A stretch of DNA of 64,000 bases from Elusimicrobiota bacterium (GTDB taxonomy: Bacteria > Elusimicrobiota > Elusimicrobia > Elusimicrobiales > UBA9959), in contig JACRER010000003.1 in the NCBI GenBank assembly GCA_016234365.1, positions 31,567 to 95,566 on the forward strand. The letters run 5' to 3'. How positions within the stretch are numbered: position 1 is the stretch's first letter; each line of letters begins with the position of its first letter. This document shows, in pieces, positions 23,371 through 31,602 of this stretch. The notes beneath the pieces were generated by a model. It did no database searches, was not told where the DNA came from, and saw nothing but the letters and a program-made list of their open reading frames with translations. A program made the translations under genes and the position numbers.

Positions 23371-24548
23371 TAACTTTCGAAGAAGCGATTGGGACTGTGA
23401 TTAAGGGCGCGAAGCCCCTGTCTCCCGTACGGGTCCGTATCGAAGACGCCGTGGGCCGGGCGCTGGCCGAGGACGTGCGTTCGGCGCTCGCCATGCCGCC
23501 TTTTAATAAGTCCGCCGTGGACGGCTACGCCGTGCGCGCCGCGGACGTGAAACCGGGTCGCGGCTTCAAATGCCTTGGCCTGATACAGGCCGGAGAAAGT
23601 TTCCGGCGCAGGCTGGGCTCGGGGGAATGCGTGAAGATAATGACCGGCTCGCCGGTGCCCGCCGGCGCCGACGCGGTGATAATGGTGGAATTCTCCTCGG
23701 AGAGCGGCGGCCTGGTCTGGTTCTCGCGGGGAGTTGGCAAAGAGGACAACATCGCCCTGCGCGGCGAGGATATTAAAAATGGGCGGTTGATAATGCGCCG
23801 CGGCACCGTGATAGGCGTGCAACACGTAGCGGCGCTGGCCGCCGCCGGCCGCGGCGCGGTAAAGTGCGGGGCGCTGCCCCGCGTGTCTTTGGTGAATACC
23901 GGCGGAGAAATAGTGCCGCCCGGCGCCAAGCTCGGCAAGAACCGCATCTACAACAGCAACGGCCCCATGCTCGCGGCTCTTCTGAGAACGGACAGTGTGG
24001 GCGCGGCGCCGGTAATAGTCCGCGACGAGCCCCGAAAGTTGAAGGCCGCGCTCGCCAAAGCCCTGAAGGCGGATATCGCGCTTATTTCAGGCGGCGTCTC
24101 CATGGGCGACTATGACCTGGTGCCCGGCATACTTAAGGAGCTGGGGGTAAAAAAACTTTTCCATACCGTGCGCGTGCGTCCCGGCAAGCCCATGTTCTTC
24201 GGCGTGAAGGGCCGCACGCTGGTATTCGGCATTCCCGGCAACCCGGTGGCCAATTTCATGGCCTACTTGGCCTATATCCGGCCGGCCATCCGCAAGATGG
24301 CGGGCCGCCCGGATTTCGCCCCGGTCTTTCTGGATGGCGTTTGCGAGGCCAAATTCGAGCCGCGCACCCCGCGCCGCGCCATGGTGCTGTCCACGGTTGG
24401 AGCGGACGTCCGCTTTTCCCTGAAGGAAGTGTCCAATAACGGCTCGGCCGACATCCTGGCCCTGGCCGCGGCCGGCGGCTTTACCATGATAAAAGAGAAC
24501 GGCGCGGTAAAGAAAGGCGGCCGGGCGAAATTCATTTCATGGCTGTAG
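23367..24548 (+). CDS. moeA: Molybdopterin molybdenumtransferase MoeA
   Basis: MPPFNKSAVDGYAVRAADV, IMTGSPVPAGADAVIMVE, ISGGVSMGDYDLVPGIL, PGKPMFFGVKGRTLVFGIPGNPV. Confidence 0.95.
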   Translation: MITFEEAIGTVIKGAKPLSPVRVRIEDAVGRALAEDVRSALAMPPFNKSAVDGYAVRAADVKPGRGFKCLGLIQAGESFRRRLGSGECVKIMTGSPVPAGADAVIMVEFSSESGGLVWFSRGVGKEDNIALRGEDIKNGRLIMRRGTVIGVQHVAALAAAGRGAVKCGALPRVSLVNTGGEIVPPGAKLGKNRIYNSNGPMLAALLRTDSVGAAPVIVRDEPRKLKAALAKALKADIALISGGVSMGDYDLVPGILKELGVKKLFHTVRVRPGKPMFFGVKGRTLVFGIPGNPVANFMAYLAYIRPAIRKMAGRPDFAPVFLDGVCEAKFEPRTPRRAMVLSTVGADVRFSLKEVSNNGSADILALAAAGGFTMIKENGAVKKGGRAKFISWL

Positions 24549-25495
24549 ATTATCTAAGGCTGTCGCTTACCGACAGGTGCAACCTCAACTGCGTCTACTG
24601 CACGCCGCGGGAGAAGAGCGGCTATTTAAAGCACGAGGACCTGCTGCGCCACGAGGAACTGGCGCGCGCGGCCGCGGCTTTCGTGCGGGCGGGCGTAAAA
24701 AAGATCCGCCTGACCGGCGGGGAGCCGCTCCTGCGCAAGAATGTGGTCGGGCTGGTAAAGATGCTAAAGGCCATTCCGGGCCTGAAAGAACTGGCTCTCA
24801 CCACCAACGGCCTGCTGCTCGCGGACTTGGCCGGACCGCTGCGCGAGGCCGGGCTGGACAGGGTGAACGTCAGCCTGGACACGCTCAAGAAAGACGTTTT
24901 CAGGAAAATAACGGGGGGGGCCGGGCTGGACAAGGTGCGGTCGGGCATAGCCGCCGCCCTGTCCGCGGGCTTTGCCGAGGTGAAGTTGAACGTGGTGCTG
25001 ATGAAAGGCGTGAACGACGCCGAGGCGGCGGCTTTCGCCAGGCTTTCACTCAAGCTGCCGCTGAACGTGCGCTTCATAGAATTCTACCCGACCAACGAAA
25101 GGTCTTCCCGCCTGAAAGGCGCGCTGGTGACCACCGCCGATACCAAGCGGCGCATAGAAGAAGAACTGGGGCCGCTGCAGCGGGTGCCGGCCTCGGCCGC
25201 CGACGGCCCGGCCAGCGTCTATAAACTGCGCGGCGCGGACGGCAAAATAGGCTTCATAAGCGGCCGCAGCGATTATTTCTGTGGCGCCTGCAACCGGGTG
25301 CGCATGGACTGCACCGGCCGGATCTACCCGTGCCTGTTCTCGCCGGCCACGCACAGCCTGCGAGACCTGCTGCGCGCGGCAGCCCCGGACGCCGCGCTGG
25401 ACGACTGCCTGCAGAAGGCCTTTTTAGTAAAATCTAGGTATAAGAAAGATTCGCCTACCGCCGGCAATATAGAGATGAGCAGCCTGGGCGGTTAA
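24539..25495 (+). CDS. moaA: GTP 3',8-cyclase MoaA
   Basis: LRLSLTDRCNLNCVYCTP radical SAM motif, RLTGGEPLLRKN, C-terminal CGACNRVRMDCTGRIYPCLF cluster. Confidence 0.96.
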   Translation: MAVDYLRLSLTDRCNLNCVYCTPREKSGYLKHEDLLRHEELARAAAAFVRAGVKKIRLTGGEPLLRKNVVGLVKMLKAIPGLKELALTTNGLLLADLAGPLREAGLDRVNVSLDTLKKDVFRKITGGAGLDKVRSGIAAALSAGFAEVKLNVVLMKGVNDAEAAAFARLSLKLPLNVRFIEFYPTNERSSRLKGALVTTADTKRRIEEELGPLQRVPASAADGPASVYKLRGADGKIGFISGRSDYFCGACNRVRMDCTGRIYPCLFSPATHSLRDLLRAAAPDAALDDCLQKAFLVKSRYKKDSPTAGNIEMSSLGG

Positions 25496-25502
25496 GGACC
25501 CT

Positions 25503-25928
25503 ATGATAGACGTCGGGAATAAGAAAGACACAAAGCGGACGGCCAGGGCGCAGGCGTACATAAAGCTGAATCCGGAGATAGTCGCCCTGATCAAGGCCGG
25601 CAAACTTCCCAAAGGCAATGTGCTGGAAGCCGCCCGGTTCGCCGGCATCCTAGCCGCCAAGAACACCGCCGGCCTCATCCCGCTCTGTCACAATCTCCCG
25701 CTTAATTTTGTGGGCGTTGAATTCAAAGTGGAAAAGGCGGGAATCCTTATAACCACCGAGGCACGCTGTACCGGCAAGACCGGCGTGGAAATGGAGGCCC
25801 TGGTAGCCGCCTCCGCCGCGGCCCTCACCATTTACGATATGTGCAAGATGTTCTCGCAGGACCTGGAGATAGGGGAGATCTTCCTGCTAGAGAAGCTGGG
25901 CGGCAAGAGCGGGCATTACAAGAGGTAG
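25503..25928 (+). CDS. moaC: Cyclic pyranopterin monophosphate synthase MoaC
   Basis: MIDVGNKKDTKRTARAQAYIKL, AAKNTAGLIPLCHNLPL, GKTGVEMEALVAASAAALTIYDMCKM. Confidence 0.96.
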   Translation: MIDVGNKKDTKRTARAQAYIKLNPEIVALIKAGKLPKGNVLEAARFAGILAAKNTAGLIPLCHNLPLNFVGVEFKVEKAGILITTEARCTGKTGVEMEALVAASAAALTIYDMCKMFSQDLEIGEIFLLEKLGGKSGHYKR

Positions 25929-25941
25929 GCTCCTTAGTTAT

Positions 25942-28263
25942 ATGGTCCAGGAAAATATAAAGAAAGCGCAGACGATAAAAGGTCCCGGTTTCGCCGCTTT
26001 TATAGACCTGCACGACTCCACTTACGCTTGGGACCAGAACGCCGATACCGCCTCCGAAATGATACGGGAACTCTACGGCGTGGTGGCGGCCACGGCCGAT
26101 GAACACGGCGGCCAGGTGGGGAATTTTACCGGGGACGGCTTTCTGCTGCTTTTTACCAGCGTTGAGAGCAGCATTCTGTGCCTCAGCCGGATAGTGCGGG
26201 ATTGGGAAAAGACGCGCGAAAAATACATTGAAAAATATTCTGTCAGCGGCGTCCCCGTGCCGGACGGCCACTTCCTGGCCCTGCGCACCGGTATTTCTTT
26301 CGGCAATTTCGGCCCGCTGGAGATAAAGGACACGGTCCACTACTCTGGCTCCGGCATAAATAAGGCCCAGCGTTGCGAGGCCGCGTCGAAGGATTACTTC
26401 CGGCGGGAGACCATAGGCCCGCTGAGTTCGCCAAATTATATTTTCATAGACAGCAGCGCGGAAAACCTTATCCAGGTCCGGAGCGATTTTTCCATTTCGG
26501 AACAGCTGCCGGCGCGGTTCAAGGGGTATTTTCAGCCCCAGACGCCGGGGGACAAGCCGGAGCTCGAAGCCAGGAAGCAGTTCATTTACGCGGTCTGGCC
26601 CCGGAAAAAGGCCGGTTCCGAGGGGAAATCCGTTGCGGAGCTGGAAAAGCTGGCCCTCGCCCAGGCGAAGTCCGATATCGGCGACAGGCTTATCCTGGCG
26701 GCCCAGACGGTCAGATCCGCCAAGATGCTGCACGAATTGTCGCAGTCGGCCATGGGCAAGAACCGCAAAAAACTGCTTGAAGAAGCGGTAAAAGCCTATA
26801 AAGACGCCATGGGAGCTTATACCCTTGAGTCGTCGCCGGCGGAGTATGCCCATGCGCAGAGCAATCTCGGTAACGCGCTGCATGCCCAGGCGACCACTCT
26901 TGCCGGGGAAGAAAGAAATCAAAAACTGGAGCAGGCGGTAATAGCGCAGAAGGAAGCTTTGAAAGTCTATACCGCCGCTTCGGCCCCCGACGACTATGCC
27001 CGCGCGCAGAACGACCTTGGAAGAACGTTCCGTTTTCAGGCCAACGTCCTGGCGGGCGAAGACAAAAAGAAAAAACTCGCGGACGCTTTGCTGGCGCTTA
27101 AAGAGGCCTTGCGGATCTGGACGTTCTCCCGGACCCCGCTGGATCACGCCTCGGCGCAGTGCAATCTTGGCGTGGTATTGGAAAACCAGGCCGCGCTGCT
27201 TGCCGGCGAAGAAAAAAGACGAAAACTCGACGCCGCCGTCGTGGCGTACAGGGAATCCCTGCGGGTCAGGACCTTCGACGCGACCCCCGAAGATTATGCC
27301 CTCACGCAAACGCGCCTTGGCTCGGCTTTGAAGAGCCAGGCGGGGCTCCATTCCGGAAAAGACAGGTCGCAAAGACTTGAGGAAGCTATAGCGGCGCACA
27401 AGCAGGCCCTGCGGGTCTATACGTACGACTCTTTCCCGTATGAGTACGCCGGAGCGCAGAACAATCTCGGCAACGCGCTCTGGACCCAGGCGGCGGCCCT
27501 TGCCGGAGAGGAAAGACGCCGAAAGCTCGGCGAGGCGGTCGCGGCATATAAAGAGGCCCTCCGGGTGGACACTTTCGAGACGGCTCCTTCCCATTATGCG
27601 ATCAGGCATAACAATCTTGCCACCGCGATGAAGGATCAGGCCGTTTTTTTCACGGGCGAAGAGAGGAGCCGTGCATATGATGAAGCGATAACCGCCTACT
27701 CTAAAGCTCTGCAGATCTTTACTTTTGCTTCGTCCCCCGGCCACTACGCGAGCATTCAGCACAATGTCGGTACTATGCTGCGGCAGTACGCGCTGTGCTT
27801 GACCGGGGAAGCGAAGGAGCGAAAGTTGGCGCAGGCCGTTGCCGCGTTCGGGGAGGCCCTGCGCGTGCTCGATATTCGCTCATTCCCGGACTATTACGCG
27901 AAAAGCAGGCAAAATCTCGGCACTACGTTAAGGGATATGGCGCAATCGCTGACCGGAGCGGAGAGAGAACAGAAGTTGAACGACGCGGTAGCCGCGTATG
28001 CGGAGGCCCTGCGCGTTTTTACCTTTGAGTCGGCGCCCCACGAGTATGCCGATGCCCAAGGCGAGCTGGCGGCCGCCTTGGCCATGCAGGCGGAGGCCCT
28101 GCCGGAGAACGAAAAAAAGGAAAAGCTCCTAATGGCCGCGTCGAGTTATGCCGCGGCAATGAGGATTTACACTGAAGCCGATTATCCGGACCGCTACGGC
28201 GAGCTAAAAAAGAAAGCCGAGGGGTTAACGGGCCCGTCCTCGCCGGGGCTCCCTCCAGGATAG
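25942..28263 (+). CDS. Class III nucleotidyl cyclase-like domain fused to ten 50-aa TPR-like repeats
   Basis: N-terminus FAAFIDLHDST...GGQVGNFTGDGFLLLF...LRTGISFG...GSGINKAQRCEAASK; C-terminus made of units such as LGEAVAAYKEALRVDTFETAPSHYAIRHNNLATAMKDQAVFFTGEERSRA. Confidence 0.85.
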   Translation: MVQENIKKAQTIKGPGFAAFIDLHDSTYAWDQNADTASEMIRELYGVVAATADEHGGQVGNFTGDGFLLLFTSVESSILCLSRIVRDWEKTREKYIEKYSVSGVPVPDGHFLALRTGISFGNFGPLEIKDTVHYSGSGINKAQRCEAASKDYFRRETIGPLSSPNYIFIDSSAENLIQVRSDFSISEQLPARFKGYFQPQTPGDKPELEARKQFIYAVWPRKKAGSEGKSVAELEKLALAQAKSDIGDRLILAAQTVRSAKMLHELSQSAMGKNRKKLLEEAVKAYKDAMGAYTLESSPAEYAHAQSNLGNALHAQATTLAGEERNQKLEQAVIAQKEALKVYTAASAPDDYARAQNDLGRTFRFQANVLAGEDKKKKLADALLALKEALRIWTFSRTPLDHASAQCNLGVVLENQAALLAGEEKRRKLDAAVVAYRESLRVRTFDATPEDYALTQTRLGSALKSQAGLHSGKDRSQRLEEAIAAHKQALRVYTYDSFPYEYAGAQNNLGNALWTQAAALAGEERRRKLGEAVAAYKEALRVDTFETAPSHYAIRHNNLATAMKDQAVFFTGEERSRAYDEAITAYSKALQIFTFASSPGHYASIQHNVGTMLRQYALCLTGEAKERKLAQAVAAFGEALRVLDIRSFPDYYAKSRQNLGTTLRDMAQSLTGAEREQKLNDAVAAYAEALRVFTFESAPHEYADAQGELAAALAMQAEALPENEKKEKLLMAASSYAAAMRIYTEADYPDRYGELKKKAEGLTGPSSPGLPPG
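26776..28260 (+). repeat. Coding tandem repeat, period exactly 150 bp (10 units, last one short)
   Basis: Units begin at 26776, 26926, 27076, 27226, 27376, 27526, 27676, 27826, 27976 and 28126, each with L/Y-x-x-A at the first codons. Confidence 0.9.
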
Positions 28264-28265
28264 AC

Positions 28266-28715
28266 ATGGGCAAGATCTATTCCATAAACCACAGCGCCGC
28301 CAAGGGCGTGCCTAAAGAGAACGTCCCCAAAGCCGTGCTCGTGAAAGGCTTCGGTATAGCCGGGGACGCGCATGCCGGCACGGATATCCGCCAGGTGAGT
28401 TTGCTGGACATGGAAAGCGTGCGCGGCCAGATAGCCGACGCCAGGACCAAGAACGCTTCGGTGGAGATCCGCCCCGGGATTTACGCGGAGAACATCACTA
28501 CTGAAGGCGTAAACCTCGCCGCGCTGAAAATAGGCGACCGCCTGCGAATAGGCAAGACCGCCGTGCTGCGCATCTCCAAGATAGGAAAGGAATGCCACAG
28601 CCGCTGCGCCATCTACCACCAGGTAGGGGACTGCATAATGCCCCGAAAAGGCATTTTCGCCGAAGTAGAGGAAGGCGGCGAGATCGCCGTAGGAGACTCA
28701 ATTGGCCTTTATTGA
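28266..28715 (+). CDS. MOSC domain-containing protein
   Basis: GFGIAGDAHAG.DIRQVSLLDMESV, RPGIYAENITTEGVNLAALKIGDRLRIG, VSKIGKECHSRC-like motif. Confidence 0.9.
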   Translation: MGKIYSINHSAAKGVPKENVPKAVLVKGFGIAGDAHAGTDIRQVSLLDMESVRGQIADARTKNASVEIRPGIYAENITTEGVNLAALKIGDRLRIGKTAVLRISKIGKECHSRCAIYHQVGDCIMPRKGIFAEVEEGGEIAVGDSIGLY

Positions 28716-29184
28716 AATAGCCGTACTTACCTCGAGCGACCGCTGCTCCCGCGGCGAAGCCGAGGACGTGAGCGGGCGCCTGGTGGGCGAAATGGTGAAG
28801 GCCATAGGCGGCCGCGTGGCCGCCTACGACATAACGCCCGACGAGATCCCCGCCATAAAAGAAAAATTGATCCATTACTGCGACTCGCTAAAGGTGAACG
28901 TGGTCATTACCACCGGCGGCACCGGCTTCAGCGGCCGGGACGTTACGCCCGAAGCCACCGCCCAGGTCCTGGAGAAAAATATCCCCGGTTTGTCGGAACT
29001 GATGCGGGCCGAAGGCCTGAAAAAGACCAAAAAGGCCGTCCTTTCCCGCGGGATCTCCGGGATCCGCAAGAACACCATCATCCTCAACCTGCCAGGCAGC
29101 CCCAAGGCCGTAAAGGAATCCCTGGAAGCCGTGCTGGACCTTATCCCGCACGCGCTGGAGATGCTCCGCGGCGGCGGCCACTGA
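28702..29184 (+). CDS. mogA: MogA/MoaB-family molybdopterin adenylyltransferase (TTG start)
   Basis: AVLTSSDRCSRGEAEDVSGRLVGEMV, VVITTGGTGFSGRDVTPEAT, LNLPGSPKAVKESLE. Confidence 0.92.
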   Translation: MAFIEIAVLTSSDRCSRGEAEDVSGRLVGEMVKAIGGRVAAYDITPDEIPAIKEKLIHYCDSLKVNVVITTGGTGFSGRDVTPEATAQVLEKNIPGLSELMRAEGLKKTKKAVLSRGISGIRKNTIILNLPGSPKAVKESLEAVLDLIPHALEMLRGGGH

Positions 29185-29208
29185 AGCTCCCGGGCTGAGG
29201 GTAAAAGA

Positions 29209-29241
29209 AAAGTGCCGGGTTTTGCCCGGCACTTTCTTTTT
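29209..29241. terminator. Bidirectional terminator
   Basis: aaagtgccgggttttgcccggcactttctttttt between mogA and a convergent gene. Confidence 0.8.
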
Positions 29242-29252
29242 AAGGATAGGCG

Positions 29253-30050
29253 TCAGCGCCCGCCGGACATGGCGGCGCCCACTACGCCGGCGGTCTTGGG
29301 ATTCTTTGACAGGGCGCCGATCACGGAAGGATTTGTAAGGACGCCCAGCAGTTCAGGGTTGGTCTTTATGATGTCGGTTATGGCCGCCGGGTCGGACAAC
29401 AGCGCTTTGCCGCCCGGTGTGTCCAGCAGCGCGGACGCCAGTTTGCTGGCCGCCAGTTCGCTCACCAGCGCGGAATTGTTGAGTCCGCGCTGTACCGGGG
29501 ACTTGGACATGAACTCACTCAGGTTTTTCGGGTTCTTCATATAGGCGGCCAGTGAGGCCTTGTTGGCGGTGGCGTTCTTCACCGTGTCCCGGGACATGAA
29601 GCCTTTAACCACGTAATCGTTGTTGAAGACCGCCGATAGCGCTTTGGGATTGCCCAGCAGTTTGTCGGCGAGCTTGGTGAGCGCCCCATAGGCCAGGCCG
29701 AGGTCGCGGGATTTTTTAGCGTCGGCAGATGATTCCTTGGCGGCCGGTTGCGCGTCGGCCGGGGCCCTCTCCTGCGCCTTGGGTTCGCCCCAGCTGAGCG
29801 ACGGGTCCGCCTGGCGTTCGTCCCCGGGCAGGTCGAACGAAGTTTCCGCGGGCGCGGCGGCGGGGGTGGCCGCGGCGGACGAAAAGGGGGCCGGCTCCGC
29901 GGAAGAAGCGGCCGCGGTTGGCGCGGCTGGCGTGGCAGCCGGGCCGCGCGGTCCGAGCATCAGCTTTACCGCCAGGGCTCCCGCGGCCATGCAGACCGGT
30001 ACTATCAGCAGCCAGAGCAGCCAGTTGTTCCCTTCTTTTTCTTCTTCCAT
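29253..30050 (-). CDS. Hypothetical single-pass membrane protein with Ala/Pro-rich linker
   Basis: NNWLLWLLIVPVCMAAGALAVKLML TM helix, AAPTAAASSAEPAPFSSAAATPAAAPAE linker, C-terminal helical region. Confidence 0.65.
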   Translation of the reverse strand: MEEEKEGNNWLLWLLIVPVCMAAGALAVKLMLGPRGPAATPAAPTAAASSAEPAPFSSAAATPAAAPAETSFDLPGDERQADPSLSWGEPKAQERAPADAQPAAKESSADAKKSRDLGLAYGALTKLADKLLGNPKALSAVFNNDYVVKGFMSRDTVKNATANKASLAAYMKNPKNLSEFMSKSPVQRGLNNSALVSELAASKLASALLDTPGGKALLSDPAAITDIIKTNPELLGVLTNPSVIGALSKNPKTAGVVGAAMSGGR

Positions 30051-30165
30051 AATCGCGCGGACTTCCAGGCTACAAAGATTCTATCAAAAGGACCGGCGCT
30101 TGGCGCGGCCGGGTAAAAATCGTAAAATACATTTACGGTTGGCCGCGCGGTGCGGCGGAGGAAAA

Positions 30166-30885
30166 ATGAAACCTACCACCCTTTTGATGATCCTGGCGGC
30201 CCTGCCCGCTTCGCTGCGCGCGCAGGCGCCGGCGCTGGCGCAGCTTGGCGGCGCGGCCGGCGAGCGCGCCGTAGAGTTCGTCCAGCCCGCGGTGCCCGGC
30301 CCCGTGGATGCGGTCCGCAACACGCAGGTGCTGCTGGACCCGCGCACCGGCAAGACTTTCGTGGCTATCCCGGCGGGCGGCGGTTTTATTATCGCCTCTA
30401 ACGGACAATTCGTGGCGGCCGCGTTCACCGGTTCCGGCTATGCGCTGCCGTCCGGCCAGTACTTCCCGGTGGTAGGCAAAAGCCGCGCCAAAGAGGACGG
30501 CCTCACCGGAAAGTGGACGGGCTGGGGAGAGTGGACCTACCAGGGTTCCGGCGCGCATTGCGACGTGATGTGGCTGGCTTTCGACGACCGGAAGGATTAT
30601 CTGGAGCGCAAGGGCGGCTACTTCGACTGCGGGTTTGTGGGCCTCGCCAGCGAACCGGCCAAGTTCACCAAGAAGGGTACTCAGCTGCTGGATGTGGACG
30701 GCAACCCGGCGGGCTCCTACGAGGGCAACGTCATTAAACTCAACGAGGCCTACAGCGAGACCGTGGACATCGCTACCACCATAACCGTGAGCGGCCTGCA
30801 CTTCGACTATTCCGAGATCTGGACGCAGAAAGGCGGCAGGGAGATCTACGTGATAACCGGCCGCATGTTCACCGGCGGCAAGTAA
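30166..30885 (+). CDS. Hypothetical secreted protein
   Basis: MKPTTLLMILAALPASLRAQ signal peptide; start moved downstream from the 29737 ORF start. Confidence 0.7.
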   Translation: MKPTTLLMILAALPASLRAQAPALAQLGGAAGERAVEFVQPAVPGPVDAVRNTQVLLDPRTGKTFVAIPAGGGFIIASNGQFVAAAFTGSGYALPSGQYFPVVGKSRAKEDGLTGKWTGWGEWTYQGSGAHCDVMWLAFDDRKDYLERKGGYFDCGFVGLASEPAKFTKKGTQLLDVDGNPAGSYEGNVIKLNEAYSETVDIATTITVSGLHFDYSEIWTQKGGREIYVITGRMFTGGK

Positions 30886-30902
30886 ACTTCGCTCGGCGAA
30901 AT

Positions 30903-30935
30903 AAAAAACCCGGGGAGCGTCCCCGGGTTTTTTTA
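30903..30935. terminator. Bidirectional terminator
   Basis: aaaaaacccggggagcgtccccgggttttttt. Confidence 0.85.
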
Positions 30936-30949
30936 TCGGAAGGAACGGC

Positions 30950-31402
30950 TTAGAGAGGCAGCCAGGCGAAGGGCTTGTCCACGCTGCCTTCGCCGCGGGC
31001 TACCAGCACTCCGGCCGCGTTGAAAAGCCAGGCGCGCATGGTGTCGTCGTAGACGTAGCTCTGGATGACGAACGCGGTGCGGCCGTTGACGTTCATTTTG
31101 AAAGCTTCCGAGGTGTTGCCGGGGCCCTGCGGCAGGTTGGCCAGTTCGTTGTCCAGCTGGCGGCGGGCGCCGGGGGGGAGTTCCTTCAGGTTCGCGTAAT
31201 TGGTAAGGCCGCCGGCCTCTACTTCCCGCTCGAAGGCGGCTTTGGCGGCGTCGGTCCAGCTAAGGGCGGGCTGCGCTTTTACTTCGGCGGGCGCGGGGGC
31301 GGCCACGGGGGCGGCGGCGCCAAGCTGGGCGGCGGCGTCGCCGGCCAGGGCCGGGGCGGACAGGCCGGAGATCAGGACCAGGTTCATGACTATCTTTATC
31401 AT
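30950..31402 (-). CDS. Hypothetical secreted protein
   Basis: MIKIVMNLVLISGLSAPALAGDAAAQ signal peptide, downstream terminator. Confidence 0.65.
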   Translation of the reverse strand: MIKIVMNLVLISGLSAPALAGDAAAQLGAAAPVAAPAPAEVKAQPALSWTDAAKAAFEREVEAGGLTNYANLKELPPGARRQLDNELANLPQGPGNTSEAFKMNVNGRTAFVIQSYVYDDTMRAWLFNAAGVLVARGEGSVDKPFAWLPL

Positions 31403-31602
31403 AGGGCTCCTTAGTGGAAAACCGATTCTAAAACGGCTCCCCCAAGTTTATAAAAAGGTCCGCGCGCAGGAATAAGGCTTTGTGCCCAATTTTTAGACAG
31501 GATTTAGGCCCAGGCCCCGCTGGGCCTTAAGTACCTCCCGGCCCGGTCTTAAAAATGTAAAATTCCTTTATCTTTAATGCAGTCCTTATATACGGAGGCG
31601 AC

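Noticed and set aside
25825-27762. 645-aa minus-strand ORF opposite the cyclase-repeat gene, with periodic sequence
   Set aside because: Its repeats are just the complement of the 150-bp coding repeats on the plus strand.
26776-28260. Regular spacing suggestive of a CRISPR-like array
   Set aside because: Period is 150 bp, in frame and coding; no short identical repeats or unique spacers, no cas genes.
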